From NCBI GenBank assembly GCA_000381565.1, contig KB906724.1:1026350-1090349 (forward strand): a stretch of 64,000 nt of DNA. The letters run 5' to 3'. Position 1 is the stretch's first letter. Each line of letters begins with the position of its first letter. The notes below the pieces were generated by a model. The model was not told where the DNA came from and searched no databases. It worked only from the letters and a program-made list of their open reading frames with translations. The DNA comes from Oxalobacteraceae bacterium AB_14. Its GTDB lineage: Bacteria > Pseudomonadota > Gammaproteobacteria > Burkholderiales > Burkholderiaceae_D. A program made the position numbers and the translations under genes. Below are positions 12,375-20,416 of this stretch, in pieces.

Positions 12375-13400
12375 ATGAGCGATAACACTAGTGAAAATGG
12401 CGGTAACAGCGCCGAAAAACCGGCATCGGCGCCCCCTGCGCCGGTCAATGCAACGGTCACCGCGTCCAATTGGGAGCGCGAGGTGCTGGAAAAGCTGGTG
12501 TTTGCCACGCTCAAGGAGCAGAAGGCGGCGCGCCGCTGGGGCATCTTCTTCAAGGCCGTGACCTTGCTGGTGATCGTGGTCGGGCTGAGCGCCTACCTGG
12601 ACATCAGCTGGACCGGCTCGGAGGAAACCCTGGGCCGCCACACGGCGCTGATCGAGATCGAAGGCGCGATCGAGTCCGAGGGCAGCGGCGCCGCCTCGGT
12701 GGTGATACCCGCGCTGAACAAGGCGTTTTCCGACAGCGGCTCGGTGGCGGTGGTGATGCACATCAATAGTCCAGGCGGCAGCCCGGTGCAAGCCGGCATA
12801 ATCGTCGACGAGATGGTGCGCCTGCGCAAGGGCTATCCGGCCAAGCCGCTGTACGTGGTGGTCGATGAAATCTGCGCCTCCGGCTGCTACTACATCGCCG
12901 CCGGCGCCGACCGCATTTACGTCAACAAGGCCAGCATCATCGGCTCGATCGGCGTGCTGATGGACGGCTTCGGCTTCACCGGCGTCATGGAGAAAGTCGG
13001 CGTCGAGCGCCGCCTGCTGACCGCCGGCGAGAACAAGGGCTTCATGGACCCGTTCAGTCCGCTGACCGAAAAGCACAGGCAATACGCGCAGACCATGCTC
13101 GACGAGATCCACCAGCAGTTCATCCAGGTGGTGCGCAGCGGCCGCGGCAAGCGCCTCAAGGAAACCCCGGAAATGTTCTCCGGCCTGTTCTGGACCGGCG
13201 CCAAATCCATCGACATGGGCCTGGCCGACGCCTTCGGCACGGTCGACAGCGTGGCGCGCGACGTGGTCAAGGCGGAAGACATCATCGACTACACCGAGCA
13301 TGAAGGCTTGCCGGAACGCGTGCTGAAGAAATTCGGCGCGGCCATGGGCGCGGGCGCGGTCAAGTCGGCGCTGGATAACGTCAAGCCCAGCCTGCGCTAG
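12375..13400 (+). CDS. sppA: S49-family signal peptide peptidase SppA
   Basis: Inner-membrane serine protease that degrades cleaved signal peptides. The 341-residue protein has an N-terminal cytoplasmic stretch of about 55 residues, one transmembrane segment (about 57-74, AVTLLVIVVGLSAYL) and a single S49 domain. The nucleophile Ser169 lies in EICASGCYYIAAG and the general base Lys221 in AGENKGFMDPF, a Ser/Lys dyad. INSPGGSPVQAG forms the oxyanion region. This is the short one-domain form, not the 67-kDa double form of E. coli. It starts 19 bases after the Rieske stop and is likely in the same operon. Confidence 0.92.
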   Translation: MSDNTSENGGNSAEKPASAPPAPVNATVTASNWEREVLEKLVFATLKEQKAARRWGIFFKAVTLLVIVVGLSAYLDISWTGSEETLGRHTALIEIEGAIESEGSGAASVVIPALNKAFSDSGSVAVVMHINSPGGSPVQAGIIVDEMVRLRKGYPAKPLYVVVDEICASGCYYIAAGADRIYVNKASIIGSIGVLMDGFGFTGVMEKVGVERRLLTAGENKGFMDPFSPLTEKHRQYAQTMLDEIHQQFIQVVRSGRGKRLKETPEMFSGLFWTGAKSIDMGLADAFGTVDSVARDVVKAEDIIDYTEHEGLPERVLKKFGAAMGAGAVKSALDNVKPSLR

Positions 13401-13431
13401 GCGGGCGGGGAGGCAGGCTGGCCGTTAGGCG

Positions 13432-13448
13432 CAGTGATCGCATCACTG
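13432..13448. repeat. Short palindrome CAGTGAT-CGC-ATCACTG
   Basis: A perfect 7-bp inverted repeat with a 3-base centre, 31 bases after sppA and about 60 bases before a candidate promoter. It has no T-run. It could be an operator, a weak terminator or nothing. Confidence 0.4.
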
Positions 13449-13487
13449 GACTAGCGATTAACATTATCAATCCAGCCTTATTCATGC

Positions 13488-13515
13488 TTGCATATCCGAC
13501 CCAGTGGACTATAGT
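13488..13515 (+). promoter_or_regulatory. Candidate sigma-70 promoter after sppA
   Basis: TTGCAT (13488-13493), a 16-base spacer and TATAGT (13510-13515). No coding frame follows on this strand; see the possible small RNA. Confidence 0.4.
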
Positions 13516-13521
13516 GGTGTT

Positions 13522-13700
13522 GTAGTTCTTTCCAAGGGAGGCCGATATAAACAGTTTATCTTGTTGTCAGCACGATCTTGTTCAAGTTGATGGAACTACT
13601 CAGCTGCATCATTGATGCGGAGTAGAGAGAATTTCGATTCCTCGTAAAGAGTCCTGTAATGGGGCTGAAAACAGCGGCGCAATGCCGCTGTTTTCAATTG
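13522..13700 (+). ncRNA. Possible structured small RNA
   Basis: After the candidate promoter come two good hairpins and no reading frame. The first pairs CTACTC (13596-13601) with GAGTAG (13620-13625), and an inner GCATC/GATGC stem stacks inside it. The second is a perfect 12-bp stem, GAAAACAGCGGC (13667-13678) with its complement (13684-13695), which ends GTTTTC and looks like a terminator. The RNA would run antisense to the 3' end of the small gene at 13609-13899. Not recognised as a known family. Confidence 0.3.
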
Positions 13701-13899
13701 CGGCGTCGCTTTGCGCGAAGCCGCCGGCGTCCAGCCAGGCCAGGAACTGTGCTTGCTGGACGGCATGCCACTGTTCCAGTGCGCCGGCTGGCGCGGCGTC
13801 CGCCGGTGGGCAGCTGCGGCAGCGCGCCAGCAGCAGTTCGGTTCTGTGCATGGCGGCCTGTTCTTGCGCCGCTGTCGTAACGGTAGGTAAGGTTGACAT
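13609..13899 (-). CDS. Small hypothetical protein
   Basis: A 96-residue frame with an AGGA ribosome site 7 bases before its ATG. The product is Ala-rich and mostly helical-looking, with RCRSC (two cysteines) in the middle, and it has no signal peptide or membrane segment. I do not recognise it. In favour: the ribosome site, and a perfect FNR-type box about 82 bases upstream. Against: the 3' part contains a perfect 12-bp hairpin that is unusual inside a gene. It lies convergent to sppA. Confidence 0.5.
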   Translation of the reverse strand: MSTLPTVTTAAQEQAAMHRTELLLARCRSCPPADAAPAGALEQWHAVQQAQFLAWLDAGGFAQSDAAIENSGIAPLFSAPLQDSLRGIEILSTPHQ

Positions 13900-13980
13900 G
13901 GTAAGTCCTGCTGAGCATTCCTAATGCGCTAGGCGGATTCCTAGTGCAATTTCAGTTTATCAACGGGATTGGCGCGGGAC

Positions 13981-13994
13981 TTGATATGTATCAA
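13981..13994. promoter_or_regulatory. Perfect FNR/Anr-type box
   Basis: TTGAT-ATGT-ATCAA matches the FNR consensus TTGATnnnnATCAA exactly. It sits between two divergent genes. Its centre is 40.5 bases from a plausible start point in both directions: TATGCT toward rsuA and TAAACT toward the small gene at 13609-13899. Spacing near -41 is typical of class II activation. A 14-base match can also occur by chance. Confidence 0.55.
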
Positions 13995-14076
13995 GGTTGA
14001 TCACTATCTAGAATGTATGCTGCAACGCAACAATTTACGCCTTCCCGCTGCCATCGCCATCCTGTAAAATCCGGCC

Positions 14077-14796
14077 ATGAGTAAACTATCCCTAGACCGC
14101 ATCCTGCAATCGCAGGGTTATGGCACCCGCAAGTATTGCCGCTCCCTCATCGAGGATGGCGAAGTCAGCATTGGCGGGGTCGTGCACGACAACTACAAAG
14201 CCGGCATCGAGACCGATGGCCTGGTGCTGACCATCTTCGACGAGGAGTGGGTCTACCGCGAGCACCTGTATATCGCGCTCAACAAGCCGGCCAATTTCGA
14301 ATGTTCGCGCAAGCCCAGCCACCACCCCGGCGTGCTGACGCTGCTGCCCGAGCAGTTCAGCTGGCGCGAAGTGCAGCCGGTCGGCCGCCTCGACCACGAC
14401 ACCACCGGCATGCTGCTGATGTCGGACGACGGCCCGTTCATCCACGCGCAATCGTCGCCCAAGCGCCACGTGCCGAAGATTTACCAGGCCACCACCCAGG
14501 AGCCCGTCACCGACGAGCTGGTGGCGCAATTGCTGTCCGGCGTGCAGCTGCACGACGAGCCGGCGCCGCTGGCGGCGCAAACCTGCGTCAAGCGCGGCGA
14601 GCACCAGCTGGAAATCGTGCTGGAGCAGGGCAAGTACCACCAGGTCAAGCGCATGCTGGCGGCCGCCGGCAACCATTGCAGCGCCCTGCATCGCTCCGCC
14701 ATCGGCGCGCTGACGCTGGAGGCGCTGGGCATCGCCGAGGGCGAGTGGTGCTATTTGACGGCGGAACAACTGGCATTGTTGGCGCCCGTCGCATGA
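14077..14796 (+). CDS. rsuA: 16S rRNA pseudouridine synthase, RsuA family
   Basis: Isomerises uridine 516 of 16S rRNA, by family. The 239-residue protein has an N-terminal S4 domain (SLDRILQSQGYGTRKYC) and a catalytic domain with GRLDHDTTGMLLMSDDG; the catalytic Asp is residue 106. EGKYHQVKRM-type and LHRSAIG blocks follow (here QGKYHQVKRML). Length and motif order favour RsuA over RluB/RluE/RluF, which are longer or differ after the catalytic loop. It overlaps the next gene as ATGA. Confidence 0.88.
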   Translation: MSKLSLDRILQSQGYGTRKYCRSLIEDGEVSIGGVVHDNYKAGIETDGLVLTIFDEEWVYREHLYIALNKPANFECSRKPSHHPGVLTLLPEQFSWREVQPVGRLDHDTTGMLLMSDDGPFIHAQSSPKRHVPKIYQATTQEPVTDELVAQLLSGVQLHDEPAPLAAQTCVKRGEHQLEIVLEQGKYHQVKRMLAAAGNHCSALHRSAIGALTLEALGIAEGEWCYLTAEQLALLAPVA

Positions 14797-15803
14797 AGCT
14801 GGCAACGCTGAGGGACGGCACCCGCGACGGCCAGCTGATGGTGGTGTCGCGCGACCTGAAAACCGCGCAGCTGGCCGACGGCGTGGCGCGCACCCTGCAG
14901 CGCGCGCTGGACGACTGGAGCTTCATCGCGCCGCAGCTCGACGCCATCTACCAGGAACTGAACCAGGGCCGCGCCCGCCGCAGCGTCGAGTTCGCGCCGG
15001 AGAACTGCATGGCGCCGCTGCCGCGCGCCTTCCAGTGGGCCGACGGCTCGGCCTACGTCAACCACGTCGAGCTGGTGCGCAAGGCGCGCGGCGCCGAGCT
15101 GCCGCCGTCGTTCTGGGAAGATCCGCTGATGTACCAGGGCGGCAGCGACGATTTCCTCGGCCCCCACGACGACATCGCACTGTGCCACGAGGAGTGGGGC
15201 ATCGATTTCGAGGCCGAAGTGGCGGTCGTCACCGACGACGTGAGCATGGGCGCGACGCCGGACCAGGCGCACCAGCGCATCCGCCTGCTGATGCTGGTCA
15301 ACGATGTGTCGCTGCGCAAGCTGATCCCGGACGAGCTGGCCAAGGGCTTCGGCTTTGTCCAGTCCAAGCCGGCCACCAGCTTCTCGCCGGTGGCGGTCAC
15401 GCCGGACGAGCTGGGCGACGCCTGGAAGGGCGGCAAGGTCCACCTGCCGCTGCTGTCGACCTGGAACGGCAAGCTGGTCGGCAAGCCGCAGGCCGGCGTC
15501 GATATGGTGTTCAACTTCCCGCAGCTGATCGCCCACCTGGCCAAGTCGCGCAATGTGCGGGCCGGGTCCATCATCGGCTCGGGCACGGTGTCCAACAAGG
15601 ACGCCAGGCGCGGCTATTCCTGCATCGCCGAGCAGCGCTGCCTGGAGACCATCGCCGGCGGCGCGCCGCTCACGCCCTACATGGCGTTCGGCGACACCAT
15701 CCGCATCGAAATGCTGGGCGCCGACGGCAAATCCGTGTTTGGCGCCATCGAGCAGGCCGTCAAGCAGGCGATCGCCGAGCCGGGCGGGCGGAAATTGCCG
15801 TAA
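14793..15803 (+). CDS. Fumarylacetoacetate hydrolase family protein
   Basis: A metal-dependent C-C hydrolase or decarboxylase fold of 336 residues. The N-terminal domain (about 1-80) is followed by the FAH core: NHVELVRKARG, WGIDFEAEVAVVTDD with the metal-binding Glu residues, LVNDVSLR, GFGFVQSKPATSFSPVAVTPDE, and RAGSIIGSGTVSN near the end. True fumarylacetoacetases are longer, so the substrate may be another diketo acid. It starts inside the rsuA stop (ATGA), so the two are translationally coupled. Confidence 0.85.
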   Translation: MKLATLRDGTRDGQLMVVSRDLKTAQLADGVARTLQRALDDWSFIAPQLDAIYQELNQGRARRSVEFAPENCMAPLPRAFQWADGSAYVNHVELVRKARGAELPPSFWEDPLMYQGGSDDFLGPHDDIALCHEEWGIDFEAEVAVVTDDVSMGATPDQAHQRIRLLMLVNDVSLRKLIPDELAKGFGFVQSKPATSFSPVAVTPDELGDAWKGGKVHLPLLSTWNGKLVGKPQAGVDMVFNFPQLIAHLAKSRNVRAGSIIGSGTVSNKDARRGYSCIAEQRCLETIAGGAPLTPYMAFGDTIRIEMLGADGKSVFGAIEQAVKQAIAEPGGRKLP

Positions 15804-15910
15804 GGAATCTACGAGCAGGGCCGGAAATACCGCCGTATTCGGGCGATGGCCCGGCCTTGCCGCGGCCGATAATGGCACGGTCGAGATAAACCCCGCAGCA
15901 GGCAGATTCC

Positions 15911-17092
15911 ATGGCAGAAGACAGCGACGCAGAAAAGACCGAACCGGCGTCAGCGAAGCGCCTCGAGCAGGCGCGTGAAGAGGGCGACGTCCCCCGTTCG
16001 CGGGAAGTGGCGACGTTCACCGTGCTGATGGCGGCCGGCGCCGGCCTGTGGATGACCGGCGACGGGCTGGTGCGCCAGCTCAACGCCGCCCTGGTGTCCG
16101 GCCTGAGCCTGACCCAGGAACAAATCTTCGATGCCGACATCCTGCTCAACCGCATCGGCGTCGACGTGGTGCGGGTGATGCTCGCCTGCCTGCCGCTGGG
16201 CATCGCGGTGATGATCGTCGCGCTGGCGTCGCCGCTGCTGGTGGGCGGCTGGCTGTTCAGCGGCAAGGCGGTCGCCCCCAATTTCAACAAACTCAATCCC
16301 GCCAACGGCCTCGGCAACATGTTCTCGTCCAATTCGCTGGTCGAGCTGTTCAAGGCGGTGGCCAAGGCGCTGGTGGTCGGCATGGTGGCCTGGCTGGTGG
16401 TGATGAAGCAGAAGGACGCCGTGATCGGCCTGGCGGTCGAGCCGCTCAAGCTGGGCATGGCGCACACCCTCAATATGCTGGGCAGCAGCTTTTTGTTCAT
16501 CGTCGGCGCGCTCGGCCTGATCGCCGCCATCGACGGCCCTTACCAGATGTGGCACTACGCGAACAAGCTGAAGATGACCCGCCAGGAGCTGATCCAGGAA
16601 TCCAAGGAATCCGACGGCAACCCGCAAATCAAGGCCAAGATCCGCCAGCTGCAACGCGAGATGGCCAAGCGCCGCATGATGGCCGACGTGCCGACCGCCG
16701 ACGTGGTGGTGACCAACCCGACCCACTACGCGGTGGCGCTGAAGTACAGCGACGGCATGCGCGGCGCGCCGAAGGTGGTGGCCAAGGGCAGCGACGAGGT
16801 GGCGGCCAAGATCCGCGAGATCGCCAGGGAGCACAAGGTGATCATGCTGGAGGCGCCGGCGCTGGCGCGCGCGCTGCACAAGCACACCGAGATCGGCGAC
16901 GAGATTCCGGAGGCGCTGTACTCGGCGGTGGCCGAAGTGCTGGCCTATGTGTTCCAGCTGCGCCTGTTCAGCAAGGGCGACGGCAACCGCCCGGATGTAC
17001 CGAAGACACTCGATGTGCCGCCTGAGCTCGATCCGCTCAACCCGGCGTCGCAAAAAAAGAAACCCGACTTGAATAACGGAGCACCCGCATGA
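15911..17092 (+). CDS. flhB: Flagellar export switch protein FlhB
   Basis: Inner-membrane part of the flagellar type III export gate; it switches substrate class from rod/hook to filament. It has 393 residues: a cytoplasmic N-terminus (EDSDAEKTEPASAKRLEQAREEG region), four membrane segments (about 30-205) and a cytoplasmic domain. The self-cleavage motif NPTH begins at residue 269. The C-terminal tail is rich in Pro and Lys. It heads the block flhB, flhA, rpn, flhF, flhG, fliA, motC, motD and overlaps flhA by four bases. Confidence 0.97.
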   Translation: MAEDSDAEKTEPASAKRLEQAREEGDVPRSREVATFTVLMAAGAGLWMTGDGLVRQLNAALVSGLSLTQEQIFDADILLNRIGVDVVRVMLACLPLGIAVMIVALASPLLVGGWLFSGKAVAPNFNKLNPANGLGNMFSSNSLVELFKAVAKALVVGMVAWLVVMKQKDAVIGLAVEPLKLGMAHTLNMLGSSFLFIVGALGLIAAIDGPYQMWHYANKLKMTRQELIQESKESDGNPQIKAKIRQLQREMAKRRMMADVPTADVVVTNPTHYAVALKYSDGMRGAPKVVAKGSDEVAAKIREIAREHKVIMLEAPALARALHKHTEIGDEIPEALYSAVAEVLAYVFQLRLFSKGDGNRPDVPKTLDVPPELDPLNPASQKKKPDLNNGAPA

Positions 17093-19209
17093 ACGCCCTG
17101 AGCAACCTGAAACTGCCGCCATGGCTGCAAGGCCTGGCCAACAGCCGCAACAAGAGCAGCCTGGCCGCGCCTATCCTGATCATCATGCTGCTGGCGATGA
17201 TGGTGCTGCCGCTGCCGGCCTTCGTGCTCGACATTTTCTTCAGCTTCAACATCGCGCTGGCGGTGATCGTGCTGCTGACCAGCCTGTACACGGTCAAGCC
17301 GCTGGACTTCATGGCCTTCCCGACCATCCTGCTGGTGTCGACCATGCTGCGCCTGTCGCTGAACGTGGCCTCGACCCGGGTGGTGCTGACCGAGGGCCAC
17401 AACGGTCCCGACGCCGCCGGCAAGGTGATCGAGGCCTTCGGCCACTTCCTGATCGGCGGCAACTACACGGTCGGTATCGTGGTGTTCATTATTCTGACGA
17501 TCATTAACTTCACCGTGGTGACCAAGGGTGCGGGCCGTATCGCCGAGGTGGGCGCGCGTTTCGCCCTGGATGCGATGCCGGGCAAGCAGATGGCGATCGA
17601 CGCCGACCTCAACGCCGGCCTGATCGGCGAGGCCGACGCCCGCAAGCGCCGCAGCGAAGTGGCGCAGGAAGCGGAATTCTACGGCGCCATGGACGGCGCC
17701 AGCAAATACGTGCGCGGCGACGCCGTGGCCGGCATCCTGGTGACGGTGATCAACGTGGTCGGCGGCCTGCTGGTCGGCCTGCTGCAGCACGACCTGAGCT
17801 TCGCCGACGCGCTCAAGAACTACACCTTGCTGGCCATCGGTGACGGCCTGGTGGCGCAGATTCCGTCGCTGGTGATTTCGACCGCGGCCGGTATCGTGGT
17901 GTCGCGCGTGGCCAGCGAGCAGGACATCGGCACCCAGGTGGTGGGGCAGTTGTTCGCCAAGCCGCAGGTGCTCTACATTACCGCCGCCATCATCGGCGGC
18001 ATGGGCCTGATCCCCGGCATGCCCAATCTGGTGTTCCTGCTGCTGGCAGGCGTGCTGGCCGGTTCGGCCTACATGATGACGCGCAAGGCGGAAGAGGGCA
18101 AGATCGCCGAAGTGGCGGCGGCCGAAGCGGCGGCGTCGCCGGCCGCCGCGCCGGAGCAGGAGGAGGCCAGCTGGCAGGACATCATGCCGGTCGATACGCT
18201 GGGCCTGGAAGTAGGCTATCGCCTGATCCCGCTGGTGGACAAGACCCAGGGCGGCGAGTTGCTCAAGCGCATCAAGGGCATCCGCAAGAAGTTCGCGCAG
18301 GAGGTGGGCTTCCTGGCGCCGCCGGTGCACATCCGCGACAACCTGGAATTGAAGCCGTCGGCCTACCGCATCACGCTCAAGGGCGTGGAGGTGGGCATGG
18401 GCGAGGCCTTCAACGGCCAGTTCCTGGCGATCAATCCGGGCATGGCCAGCGGCACCTTGCCGGGCATGACGACCACCGATCCGGCCTTCGGCCTGCCTGC
18501 CACCTGGATCGACGCCAATCTGCGCGACCAGGCGCAGGGCATGGGCTACACCGTGGTCGACGCCGGCACCGTGGTGGCGACCCACCTGAATCACTTGATC
18601 ACCACCCATGCCTCCGAGCTGCTGGGCCGGGCCGAAGTGCAGTCGCTGCTGGACCACCTGGGCAAGGATGCGCCCAAGCTGGTGGAAGACCTGGTGCCGA
18701 AGATGGTCTCGCTGTCGACCCTGCAGAAGGTGCTGCAGAACCTGCTGATGGAAGGCGTGCATATCCGCGACATGCGCTCCATCATCGAGACACTGGCCGA
18801 GCACGCCGTGCACACGCAGGACCCGGGCGACCTGACGGCGCTGGTGCGCATCGCGCTGGGACGCGCCATCGTGCAGCAGCTGTTCCCCGGCGCCAGCGAG
18901 TTGTCGGTGATGACCCTGGATAACCGCCTGGAACGTCTGCTGATGCAGGCGCTGGCGGCCAGCGGTCCGGACGGCGCCGGCATCGAGCCGGGGCTGGCCG
19001 ATACCATCGCCCAGCAGGCGCAGGCGGCGGCGCAGCAGCAGGAGGCGCTGGGCTTGACGCCGGTGCTGCTGGTGCCGGGCCCGCTGCGGGCCTTGCTGTC
19101 GCGCTTCCTGCGCCGCGCCTTGCCGCAGCTGAAGGTGCTGTCGCACGCGGAGATCCCGGAGACCAAGACCATCCGCGTGACGGCGCTGGTGGGCCAGCAG
19201 CCGGCCTGA
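17089..19209 (+). CDS. flhA: Flagellar export gate protein FlhA
   Basis: Largest export-gate subunit, with 706 residues. About eight membrane segments fill the first half. The FHIPEP-region signature is visible (STMLRLSLNVASTR, then DAMPGKQMAIDADLNAG). The cytoplasmic half binds chaperone-substrate complexes and the ATPase. An Ala-rich linker (about 340-357) joins the two. The frame ends 50 bases before the inserted Rpn-family gene, so normal coupling to flhF is lost here. Confidence 0.97.
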   Translation: MNALSNLKLPPWLQGLANSRNKSSLAAPILIIMLLAMMVLPLPAFVLDIFFSFNIALAVIVLLTSLYTVKPLDFMAFPTILLVSTMLRLSLNVASTRVVLTEGHNGPDAAGKVIEAFGHFLIGGNYTVGIVVFIILTIINFTVVTKGAGRIAEVGARFALDAMPGKQMAIDADLNAGLIGEADARKRRSEVAQEAEFYGAMDGASKYVRGDAVAGILVTVINVVGGLLVGLLQHDLSFADALKNYTLLAIGDGLVAQIPSLVISTAAGIVVSRVASEQDIGTQVVGQLFAKPQVLYITAAIIGGMGLIPGMPNLVFLLLAGVLAGSAYMMTRKAEEGKIAEVAAAEAAASPAAAPEQEEASWQDIMPVDTLGLEVGYRLIPLVDKTQGGELLKRIKGIRKKFAQEVGFLAPPVHIRDNLELKPSAYRITLKGVEVGMGEAFNGQFLAINPGMASGTLPGMTTTDPAFGLPATWIDANLRDQAQGMGYTVVDAGTVVATHLNHLITTHASELLGRAEVQSLLDHLGKDAPKLVEDLVPKMVSLSTLQKVLQNLLMEGVHIRDMRSIIETLAEHAVHTQDPGDLTALVRIALGRAIVQQLFPGASELSVMTLDNRLERLLMQALAASGPDGAGIEPGLADTIAQQAQAAAQQQEALGLTPVLLVPGPLRALLSRFLRRALPQLKVLSHAEIPETKTIRVTALVGQQPA

Positions 19210-19258
19210 GTTTGAGCGAATCGCGGATGCATCCATGCGGGCGGCCTAGACTGCTCGT

Positions 19259-20266
19259 ATGGATGACGACGATTTCGACACGCCATGGAAGGAAGCGGTC
19301 ACGCACCACTTTCCCGAATTCATGGCCTTCTATTTTCCTCTTGCGCATGCCGCGATTGACTGGTCGCGGCCGCATACTTTTCTCGATCAGGAATTGGCGG
19401 CGCTAAGCAGCGATGCCGAGCTGGGCAAACGCCTGCTCGATAAGCTGGTGTCCGTGTATCTGCATGACGGCGGTGAGCGTTGGGTGCTGTTGCATCTGGA
19501 AGTGCAGGGGTGGCGCGATAGGGACTTCGCGGAACGTATGTTTATCTACAACTATCGCGTCTATGATCGTTACCGCCGCGCGGTGGCCAGCCTGGCGTTG
19601 CTGACTGACGGCGGCAAGCGTTGGCGGCCTTCGTCGTTTAGTTACCGTTTGCTTGGCTGCACGATGGGGATTGAATTCCCTGTCGTCAAACTGTTGGACC
19701 TTGCTGAACGCCTTGATGAGTTGCAGCAGCACGAAAATCCCTTTGCATTGGTGACGCTGGCGCATTTGCAGGCGCGCCAGACCAGGGGCAATCCCCATCG
19801 CCGGCGCATCGCCAAACTGCGGCTCACCAAACTTCTGTATCAGCGTAATTGGGACAAGCGGCGTATCATCAATTTGTATCGGGTGATCGACTGGATCATG
19901 CGCCTGCCGCAGGCGTTGGAGCTTCGGTTGACCTATGTGGCTTTGCAATTGGAAAGGAGGTGCGCCATGCCTTACATATCTTCGATGGAACGCCTTTGCA
20001 TGGAGCAATGGCGCAAGCACGGATTGGAAGAAGGACGGCAGGAAGGACGGCAGGAAGGACGGCAGGAAGGACGGCAAGAAGGACGGCAAGAAGGACGGCA
20101 AGAAGGACAGTCCGCGCTGCTGACCGAGTTGTTACGCCAACGCTTCGGCGAGCTCGATGCCGCCGTCTGCGCGCGACTGCAGGAGGCTGATTTGCCGCAG
20201 TTGTCGGCGTGGGCCAAAAACTACGTTGGCGCCACCTCGCTGGACGAGGTTTTCCACGACAGCTAA
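19259..20266 (+). CDS. Rpn-family recombination-promoting nuclease (PD-(D/E)XK, putative transposase type)
   Basis: 335-residue protein of the Rpn family, whose E. coli members are DNA endonucleases that raise recombination and act in phage defence. The N-terminal nuclease core shows Asp61 (DKLVSVYLHDG), Glu81 and Gln83 (LLHLEVQG), the D-ExQ form usual for the family, then YNYRVYDRY. After residue 237 come six GRQE units and a C-terminal helical domain (LLRQRFGELD, SLDEVF) resembling DUF4351. Codon use is less GC-rich than the flagellar genes on both sides, and the gene splits flhA from flhF; both suggest acquisition. A near-perfect internal ribosome site precedes Met237. Confidence 0.85.
   Translation: MDDDDFDTPWKEAVTHHFPEFMAFYFPLAHAAIDWSRPHTFLDQELAALSSDAELGKRLLDKLVSVYLHDGGERWVLLHLEVQGWRDRDFAERMFIYNYRVYDRYRRAVASLALLTDGGKRWRPSSFSYRLLGCTMGIEFPVVKLLDLAERLDELQQHENPFALVTLAHLQARQTRGNPHRRRIAKLRLTKLLYQRNWDKRRIINLYRVIDWIMRLPQALELRLTYVALQLERRCAMPYISSMERLCMEQWRKHGLEEGRQEGRQEGRQEGRQEGRQEGRQEGQSALLTELLRQRFGELDAAVCARLQEADLPQLSAWAKNYVGATSLDEVFHDS
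19953..19960 (+). promoter_or_regulatory. Near-perfect internal Shine-Dalgarno site
   Basis: AAAGGAGG, followed by T and G, matches the anti-Shine-Dalgarno end of 16S rRNA over about nine bases. It lies six bases before an in-frame ATG (19967) inside the Rpn gene. It is far stronger than most gene starts in this window. Confidence 0.75.
19967..20266 (+). CDS. Possible intragenic small protein (RpnS-like) from internal start
   Basis: A 99-residue product would start at Met237 of the Rpn protein, in the same frame, behind the strong ribosome site. It would hold a short linker, the six GRQE repeats and the whole C-terminal domain, but no nuclease residues. Intragenic C-terminal Rpn proteins that block the full-length toxin are established for E. 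coli rpn genes. That this gene does the same is inferred from the site and the domain layout. No separate promoter was identified with confidence. Confidence 0.55.
   Translation: MPYISSMERLCMEQWRKHGLEEGRQEGRQEGRQEGRQEGRQEGRQEGQSALLTELLRQRFGELDAAVCARLQEADLPQLSAWAKNYVGATSLDEVFHDS
20033..20104 (+). repeat. Six tandem 12-base repeats encoding GRQE
   Basis: Six copies of GGACGGCARGAA. The first three carry CAG and the last three CAA at the third codon, so the array looks to have grown in two blocks. Unit changes keep the frame and lengthen or shorten the hinge before the C-terminal domain. Confidence 0.95.
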
Positions 20267-20416
20267 GCCGCCTCGGCCGCAATGGCGAAATGCGGCCCAT
20301 TTGCCCCCCTGTTCCTCGGATCGTTTCCAGAGTGCATCGTCAATAATGGCACTGTCAGAGTAAAGGCGTCTCATCCGGAAGACGCACTGCTTGACTTAGA
20401 TTCCTGAGAGCCGGCC

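Noticed and set aside
15818..15856. Terminator-like GGCCGG/CCGGCC stem between the FAH-family gene and flhB
   Set aside because: No T-run on either strand and a large, irregular loop.
15865..15872. GCCGATAA, a full FliA -10 match, in front of flhB
   Set aside because: At the required distance the -35 reads ATGGCCCG, which does not resemble TAAAGTTT. flhB is also an early gene, so sigma-28 control is unlikely.
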